Shown: in pieces, positions 59,322-64,000 of the stretch | Numbering within the stretch: position 1 is the first letter of the stretch | Layout: every line of letters starts with the position of its first letter | Origin: Scatomonas sp963930955 | Lineage (GTDB): Bacteria > Bacillota > Clostridia > Lachnospirales > Lachnospiraceae | Assembly: GCA_963930955.1 (NCBI GenBank) | Contig: OZ006967.1 | Coordinates: 1,240,001 to 1,304,000 of the forward strand | DNA length: 64,000 bases | Reading direction: 5' to 3' | Program-made: the position numbers and the translations under genes | Notes under the pieces: generated by a model | What the model saw: only the letters and a program-made list of their open reading frames with translations | What the model was told of the DNA's origin: nothing | The model's database searches: none

Positions 59322-60104
59322 ATGGACAAAGTAAATGTGGCTGTGGCAGATGATAACCAGCGCATTCTGGATCTGGTGGGAACCATTATCAAGGGAGACC
59401 GGGATCTGGAATTGGTGGGCACAGCAGACAACGGAAAGGATCTCTACGAGATCATCCGGCAGAAACAGCCGGACGTTGTACTTCTGGATATTATCATGCC
59501 GAAGATGGACGGTCTTACCATGATGGAAAAAGTAAACCAGGATACGACTCTGAAGAAGCGCCCGGCCTTTATTGTGCTTTCTGCGGTGGGACAGGAAAGG
59601 ATTACAGAAGATGCCTTTAATCTTGGGGCTTCTTACTACATATTGAAACCCTTTGACAATGAAATGCTTCTGAGCAGAATCAAAAATGTACGGGGTCCAT
59701 CTCCGGCCCGGCGGGAAGCCGGAGGGATGGCTCCGGCCGGAGGAAAACAGGAACGGAATCTGGAGATGGATGTGACAAATATCATTCATGAAATCGGCGT
59801 GCCTGCCCACATTAAAGGATACCAGTATCTCAGGGACGCCATTATTCTTTCCGTGGAGGATATGGAGATGCTGAACTCCATTACAAAGATCCTGTATCCC
59901 ACCATCGCAAAAAAATACCAGACCACGCCCAGCCGGGTGGAGCGGGCAATCCGCCACGCCATTGAGGTGGCCTGGAGCAGAGGAAAAATGGATACCATTG
60001 ATGCGCTTTTCGGCTATACGGTCAGCACTGGAAAAGGCAAGCCTACCAATTCGGAATTTATCGCCCTGATCGCGGATAAAATCCGTCTGGAATACCGGAA
60101 TTAA
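59322..60104 (+). CDS. spo0A: Sporulation master regulator Spo0A
   Basis: 260-aa response regulator. The receiver domain has the acidic pocket VADDNQ (Asp10, Asp11), phospho-acceptor Asp56 in VVLLDIIMPKMDG and lysine in YILKPFDN. A hinge follows, then the Spo0A-specific DNA-binding domain with VTNIIHEIGVPAHIKGYQYL and the recognition helix TPSRVERAIRHAIEVAWSRG. ATG 59322 follows GGAGGAGAG; the frame is open from 59247. The usual Firmicute spoIVB-spo0A neighbourhood is here stretched by the Mur ligase and VWA/MoxR genes. Confidence 0.98.
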   Translation: MDKVNVAVADDNQRILDLVGTIIKGDRDLELVGTADNGKDLYEIIRQKQPDVVLLDIIMPKMDGLTMMEKVNQDTTLKKRPAFIVLSAVGQERITEDAFNLGASYYILKPFDNEMLLSRIKNVRGPSPARREAGGMAPAGGKQERNLEMDVTNIIHEIGVPAHIKGYQYLRDAIILSVEDMEMLNSITKILYPTIAKKYQTTPSRVERAIRHAIEVAWSRGKMDTIDALFGYTVSTGKGKPTNSEFIALIADKIRLEYRN

Positions 60105-60116
60105 GGCAGTTAGGAC

Positions 60117-60145
60117 TTTTCATCCGGGGGAAAAAGGAGTATAAT
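60117..60145 (+). promoter_or_regulatory. Promoter of glgA
   Basis: TTTTCA (60117-60122) and TATAAT (60140-60145), spacer 17 bp, 58 bp before the glgA start. The -35 is weak. Confidence 0.6.
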
Positions 60146-60203
60146 CTATGTATCCGCAGGTTCCGATATGCGGAAGTTTTAGCCAAGGAGGACTCATCCA
60201 GAG

Positions 60204-61643
60204 ATGAAAAGGATTTTGTTCGTGGCATCCGAGTGTGTGCCGTTTCTGAAGACAGGTGGCCTGGCAGATGTTGTAGGATCTCTGCCGAAGTATTTTCCGA
60301 AAGAATACTTTGATGTAAGGGTTGTGATGCCCAAATATTCAGGCATCCGTGAAGAATTTAAGAATCAGATGCAGTATATTACCAATTTCTACATGGACCT
60401 GAACTGGAGACAGCAGTACGTAGGAATCTTTAAACTGGAGTATAACGGAATCACTTTCTATTTTATCGATAACGAAGAACATTTTTCCGGAGATAAACCC
60501 TATGCGGGCATGCCCTGGGACCTGGAGAAGTTTGCGTATTTCTCCAAAGCCGCGCTGTCCATTCTTCCCATCATTGATTTCCGGCCGGACATTATCCACT
60601 GTCATGACTGGCAGACAGGTCTGGTGCCGGTATATCTGCATGAAAGATTCCAGGGAAATGAATTTTACCGCGGGATTAAATCCATCATGACCATACACAA
60701 TCTGAAATTCCAGGGAGTCTGGGATATTAAGAGCATCAAGAGCATTACCGGACTTTCCGATTACTATTTTACCCCGGATAAGCTGGAGTTTAAGAAAGAC
60801 GCCAACTATCTGAAGGGCGGTCTGGTCTATGCCGATGCCATTACGACGGTGAGCCGGACTTACGCGGAGGAGATCAAGACACCTTTCTACGGGGAAGGCC
60901 TGGACGGCCTGATGCGGGCCAGAGCCAACGACCTCCGGGGAATCGTCAACGGTATCGATTATGAGGAGTATAATCCGGAGACAGACGGATTTATTTATAA
61001 GAACTACAGCGCCCGTAATTTCCGCAAGGAAAAAGTGAAAAACAAAACGGGGCTGCAGCAGGAACTGGGGCTGGAGGTTGATCCCAAGACCATGATGATC
61101 GGCGTTGTGTCCCGTCTGACAGATCAGAAGGGCTTCGATCTGATCGCCTATATGATGGAAGAAATGTGCCAGGACGGAATCCAGCTGGTGGTGCTGGGAA
61201 CCGGAGATCCCAAATACGAAAATATGTTCCGTCATTATGCCTGGAAATATGATAAAAAGGTTTCCGCCAATATTTATTATTCGGAGGCCATGTCCCACAA
61301 GATTTACGCGGCAGCGGACGCTTTCCTGATGCCTTCGCTTTTTGAGCCCTGCGGCCTGAGCCAGCTCATGAGCCTTCGCTACGGCACAGTGCCGATTGTG
61401 CGGGAAACCGGCGGCCTCAAGGATACCGTGCAGCCTTATAATGAATATGAGGGTACAGGAACAGGATTTTCCTTTGCCAATTATAATGCGCATGAGATGC
61501 TGGGAACCATTCGCTACGCAGAACGTATCTATTACGACCGCAAGCGGGAGTGGAATAAGATCGTGGACAGGGGAATGGCACAGGATTATTCCTGGAGCAG
61601 TTCCGCAAAACAGTACGAAGAATTGTATAACTGGCTGGCATAG
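60204..61643 (+). CDS. glgA: Glycogen synthase (ADP-glucose type, GT5)
   Basis: 479-aa GT5 glycogen synthase. The N-terminal ADP-glucose-binding motif is KTGGLADVVGSLP (about residues 14-26), the acceptor region HCHDWQTGLVPVYL, and the C-terminal catalytic block PSLFEPCGLSQLMSLRYGTVPIVRETGGL is read in pieces. No glgB/C/D genes are adjacent. The stop codon TAG is created by a TA-flanked MITE remnant; without it the same position would read TAA, so the protein is unchanged. Confidence 0.97.
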   Translation: MKRILFVASECVPFLKTGGLADVVGSLPKYFPKEYFDVRVVMPKYSGIREEFKNQMQYITNFYMDLNWRQQYVGIFKLEYNGITFYFIDNEEHFSGDKPYAGMPWDLEKFAYFSKAALSILPIIDFRPDIIHCHDWQTGLVPVYLHERFQGNEFYRGIKSIMTIHNLKFQGVWDIKSIKSITGLSDYYFTPDKLEFKKDANYLKGGLVYADAITTVSRTYAEEIKTPFYGEGLDGLMRARANDLRGIVNGIDYEEYNPETDGFIYKNYSARNFRKEKVKNKTGLQQELGLEVDPKTMMIGVVSRLTDQKGFDLIAYMMEEMCQDGIQLVVLGTGDPKYENMFRHYAWKYDKKVSANIYYSEAMSHKIYAAADAFLMPSLFEPCGLSQLMSLRYGTVPIVRETGGLKDTVQPYNEYEGTGTGFSFANYNAHEMLGTIRYAERIYYDRKREWNKIVDRGMAQDYSWSSSAKQYEELYNWLA

Positions 61644-61662
61644 CATCAGTGTACACTGTCGC
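61643..61662 (+). mobile_element. MITE remnant D1 (20 bp), inside the glgA stop codon
   Basis: GCATCAGTGTACACTGTCGC with TA on both sides (61641-61642, 61663-61664). It is the two ends of the element joined with all internal sequence lost. Removing it and one TA leaves GCA TAA, the original glgA stop. Confidence 0.65.
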
Positions 61663-61674
61663 TAACCGGCCGGA

Positions 61675-61711
61675 GCAAAAAAGAGGTCCTGGAAAGGATC
61701 TCTTTTTTTGC
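61675..61711 (+). terminator. glgA terminator
   Basis: GCAAAAAAGAGGTCC / GGATCTCTTTTTTTGC, A/T-tailed stem with an inner GAGGTCC-GGATCTC pairing. It lies between the two MITE remnants, followed by a possible promoter TTGACG (61712 onward) of doubtful use. Confidence 0.85.
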
Positions 61712-61791
61712 TTGACGGGACCGGGAGGCCATGCTAGACTGAAAGCATCAAATCCCTGTTGCAGCAGTTCGCTGCAATTTCCCGATTCCTA

Positions 61792-61817
61792 GCGTGTTGC
61801 CCCTTGTACACTGACGC
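61792..61817 (+). mobile_element. MITE remnant D2 (26 bp)
   Basis: GCGTGTTGCCCCTTGTACAC then TGACGC, flanked by TA (61790-61791, 61818-61819). It equals the last 26 bp of the full element with one substitution. It lies 30 bp upstream of the recA promoter. Confidence 0.6.
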
Positions 61818-61848
61818 TACTGAAGAAAAAGAAACAAGAAGTTTCAGG

Positions 61849-61902
61849 TTGACAGGATACTGAAAATATACTATGATGCTAGAGAGAACGAACATGTGTT
61901 CT
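61849..61902 (+). promoter_or_regulatory. recA promoter with LexA (SOS) box
   Basis: TTGACA (61849-61854) and TATGAT (61872-61877), spacer 17 bp. The SOS box CGAACATGTGTTCT (61889-61902) lies just downstream of the start point; it matches the Gram-positive LexA consensus CGAAC-N4-GTTCG except for the last base. recA should therefore be DNA-damage inducible. Confidence 0.9.
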
Positions 61903-61923
61903 CTTGGAGTAAAGGAGAAGAAA

Positions 61924-62979
61924 ATGGCAGATAATCACAGTGAGAAAATGAATGCGCTGAGCGCGGCGCTGGGACAGATTGAGAGACAGTACGGCAAAGG
62001 GGCGGTTATGAGATTAGGGGATTCCGGGGCCAGCATGAATGTGGAAACAGTGCCCACCGGATCTCTGAGCCTGGATATCGCCCTGGGCCTGGGCGGTGTT
62101 CCCCGGGGACGTATTGTAGAGATATACGGGCCGGAATCTTCCGGAAAGACCACCGTGGCCCTTCACATGGTGGCGGAAGTACAGAAGCGGGGCGGGATTG
62201 CCGGCTTTATAGACGCGGAGCATGCGCTGGATCCGGTGTATGCCAGGAATATCGGGGTGGATATAGACAACCTCTATATCTCGCAGCCGGATAACGGCGA
62301 GCAGGCCCTGGAAATCACAGAAACCATGGTGCGTTCCGGGGCAGTGGATATTGTAATCGTAGACTCCGTAGCGGCCCTGGTTCCCAAGGCGGAGATCGAT
62401 GGAGATATGGGGGATTCCCATGTGGGCCTCCAGGCCCGGATGATGTCCCAGGCCTGCAGAAAGCTGACGGCAGCCATCAGCAAGACCAACTGCATCGTGA
62501 TCTTTATCAACCAGCTGCGGGAAAAAGTAGGCGTCATGTTCGGCAGCCCTGAAACCACCACGGGAGGGCGGGCCCTGAAGTTTTATTCTTCCGTGCGGCT
62601 GGATATCCGCAGGATCGAAGCCTTAAAGCAGGGAGGAGAAGTAGTGGGAAACCGCACCCGGGTTAAGGTAGTGAAGAACAAGGTGGCGCCCCCCTTCCGG
62701 GAAGCGGAGTTTGATATTATGTTCGGCAGGGGTATTTCCCGGGAGGGAGATATTCTGGATCTGGCTGTAGCCCAGAACGTCATTCAGAAAAGCGGCGCCT
62801 GGTTTGCCTACGGGGAAAATAAGATCGGCCAGGGCAGGGAAAACGCCAAGCAGTTTTTAAAGGAACATCCGGAGGTTCTGGATCAGGTAGAACGGCAGGT
62901 GCGGGCGGCCTGCGGTCTTCCGGGGGCGGAAGAAAAGCCGGAGGATACGGCGGTTTCCGGAGAATCCGCAGAGGAGTAA
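61924..62979 (+). CDS. recA: Recombinase RecA
   Basis: 351-aa RecA. Walker A is GPESSGKT (residues 69-76), Walker B region DIVIVDSVAALVPKAEI, the L1/L2 DNA-binding loops lie at GDMGDSHVGLQARMMSQA and FGSPETTTGGRALKFYSS, and the C-terminus is acidic. ATG 61924 follows AAAGGAGAAG; the frame is open from 61873 but that start would overlap the SOS box. The recX start lies 1 bp after its stop. Confidence 0.98.
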   Translation: MADNHSEKMNALSAALGQIERQYGKGAVMRLGDSGASMNVETVPTGSLSLDIALGLGGVPRGRIVEIYGPESSGKTTVALHMVAEVQKRGGIAGFIDAEHALDPVYARNIGVDIDNLYISQPDNGEQALEITETMVRSGAVDIVIVDSVAALVPKAEIDGDMGDSHVGLQARMMSQACRKLTAAISKTNCIVIFINQLREKVGVMFGSPETTTGGRALKFYSSVRLDIRRIEALKQGGEVVGNRTRVKVVKNKVAPPFREAEFDIMFGRGISREGDILDLAVAQNVIQKSGAWFAYGENKIGQGRENAKQFLKEHPEVLDQVERQVRAACGLPGAEEKPEDTAVSGESAEE

Positions 62980-62980
62980 T

Positions 62981-63457
62981 ATGGACAGAGAACAGAGACA
63001 GAAGGCGGCAAAACAGCTGGCCATGAAAAAGCTTCTGGTCAGAGACCGCAGCGAAGCGGAACTCCGGAAGCTGCTGGAGCAGGAGGGATTTGACGGAGAG
63101 GAAACAGAAGAGGCGGTTTCCTATGTGAAATCCTTTGGCTACGTAAACGACAGAAGATACGCGGAGAATTATGTAATGAGCGCAGGCAGAAAAAAGAGCA
63201 GAACTGCCCTGCGCTCTTTTCTGCAGGAAAAGGGTGTGTCCCGGGAGGACGCCGAGGCAGCGCTGGCGGAGCTGCCGGCAGAGGAAGGCCCCCTGATCCG
63301 CAGTCTGCTGGAGAAGAGGGCGGGAAAACCTCATGAAATGGAGGACCGGGAAAAACGAAAGCTCTTCGCATACCTGGCCCGGAGAGGGTTTGCGCCCGGA
63401 GACATATGGACGGAACTGCGTAATTATATCCGGGAAGCGGAAGCTGAGGAACTGTAG
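62981..63457 (+). CDS. recX: Regulatory protein RecX
   Basis: 158-aa helical RecX made of three-helix repeats, e.g. RSEAELRKLLEQEGFDGEETEEAVSYVKSFGYVNDRRYAENYV (read in pieces). It modulates RecA filaments. It starts 2 bp after the recA stop and is likely co-transcribed, as in many bacteria; coupled translation is probable. Confidence 0.93.
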   Translation: MDREQRQKAAKQLAMKKLLVRDRSEAELRKLLEQEGFDGEETEEAVSYVKSFGYVNDRRYAENYVMSAGRKKSRTALRSFLQEKGVSREDAEAALAELPAEEGPLIRSLLEKRAGKPHEMEDREKRKLFAYLARRGFAPGDIWTELRNYIREAEAEEL

Positions 63458-63485
63458 CTTTTTTAGGAAACAGGGACGGTACTAA

Positions 63486-63514
63486 TTGACAAATTTGTGA
63501 AAACAGTATAAAAT
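63486..63514 (+). promoter_or_regulatory. Sigma-A promoter of rny
   Basis: TTGACA (63486-63491) and TAAAAT (63509-63514), spacer 17 bp, 51 bp before the rny start; TATAAA at 15-bp spacing is an alternative -10. Confidence 0.75.
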
Positions 63515-63564
63515 TGTAGTGTTGTGATTGTACAATGAAAACTAAATAAGGAGGTGCTCCTGTG

Positions 63565-64000
63565 ATGACGGATGTAATAATAAATATAGTTATTGCTGTC
63601 ATTGCTGTGGTTGTCACCGTACTTATTGCGGTTCCTGTGGCAGGCAGAGCGGCGGTCTCCAAAAAGGTTCAGCAGGATGCCGAGAAGATCGGCACCGCCG
63701 AAGAAAAGGCAAGAAATATCATAGATGAAGCATTGAAGACTGCTGAGACCAAGAAAAGGGAAGCGCTCCTGGAAGCAAAGGAAGAGAACCTGAAGGTTAA
63801 GAATGAACAGGACAGGGAATACCGGGAACGCAGAACGGAACTGCAGAAGTATGAAAAAAGAGTGTTGTCCAAAGAGGAATCCGTGGACAGAAAAGCCGAC
63901 GCCCTGGAGCGTCGGGACAATGACCTGACAGCCAAAGAAGCAGAATTAAGAAAGAAAGAAAAAAAGGTTGACGAATTACACGATCAGGGAGTGCAGGAAC
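63565..64000 (+). CDS. rny: Ribonuclease Y (5' part, runs off the window)
   Basis: The first 145 codons of RNase Y, the membrane-anchored endonuclease that initiates mRNA decay in Firmicutes. An N-terminal transmembrane helix (IINIVIAVIAVVVTVLIAVP) is followed by a long charged coiled coil (AEEKARNIIDEALKTAETKK, EENLKVKNEQDREYRERR). The KH and HD catalytic domains would lie beyond 64000. AAGGAGG precedes both GTG 63562 and ATG 63565; ATG gives the usual start. The recA-recX-rny order is common in Clostridia. Confidence 0.93.
   Translation, partial: MTDVIINIVIAVIAVVVTVLIAVPVAGRAAVSKKVQQDAEKIGTAEEKARNIIDEALKTAETKKREALLEAKEENLKVKNEQDREYRERRTELQKYEKRVLSKEESVDRKADALERRDNDLTAKEAELRKKEKKVDELHDQGVQE

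Noticed and set aside
61712..61740. TTGACG...TAGACT promoter after the glgA terminator
   Set aside because: Spacing is acceptable, but there is no gene within 180 bp apart from recA, which has a better promoter.

Overview
The window looks like a chromosome segment of a spore-forming, low-to-mid GC Firmicute of class Clostridia, most likely family Lachnospiraceae. The evidence is the complete spoIIIA operon, spoIVB and spo0A, the Clostridia-type cluster xseA-xseB-ispA-dxs-tlyA-nadK-argR-recN, an Asp23-nusB pair, and a classic ecfA1-ecfA2-ecfT-truA-rplM-rpsI run. No rRNA, tRNA or CRISPR array was seen.

Layout. 1-12,210 is core: a CYTH protein and a DJ-1 protein, then the proteostasis block tig-clpP-clpX-lon-engB, the energy-coupling-factor transporter module, truA, and rplM-rpsI behind a strong promoter and a long leader. 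12,131-30,870 is accessory DNA. It begins with an 83-bp sequence at the rpsI 3' end that recurs at 18,127 and brackets an AT-rich AlbA_2/Schlafen-type regulator gene and an IS21-family element, itself interrupted by an IS256-family element. Both insertion sequences have target duplications readable in the sequence. Next come an AbiEi antitoxin whose AbiEii partner has been replaced by a truncated group II intron, a scrap of conjugative-transposon genes, a second AlbA_2 protein with a repeated xTQV linker, a dead copA-type ATPase, an Rrf2 regulator, a Sir2/phospholipase-D scar, an intact metal P-type ATPase with CsoR-like operators, and a flavodoxin/carboxymuconolactone decarboxylase/cupin redox cluster with a LysR regulator.

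30,870-35,950 is a glycogen/maltodextrin group (malQ, LacI regulator, glgP) with a perfect palindromic operator ahead of malQ. 35,960-41,183 is spoIIIAA-AH behind a near-consensus sigma-E promoter. 41,312-52,709 is housekeeping: prfC, mnmM-like methyltransferase, asp23, nusB, xseAB, ispA, dxs, tlyA, nadK, argR, recN. 52,998-64,000 carries spoIVB, a Mur ligase, a VWA/MoxR-type pair behind a leader terminator, spo0A, glgA, recA with an SOS box, recX and the start of rny.

The clearest undescribed-looking signal is a family of small non-autonomous elements. Three copies of 200-277 bp (18,227; 28,975; 52,726) and two remnants (61,643; 61,792) have 18-bp terminal inverted repeats, large internal hairpins and a TA duplication at each end. 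One copy sits exactly between the Shine-Dalgarno sequence and the start codon of a gene, one remnant lies inside the glgA stop codon, and one lies just upstream of spoIVB. All calls rest on reading the sequence; no database search was possible.
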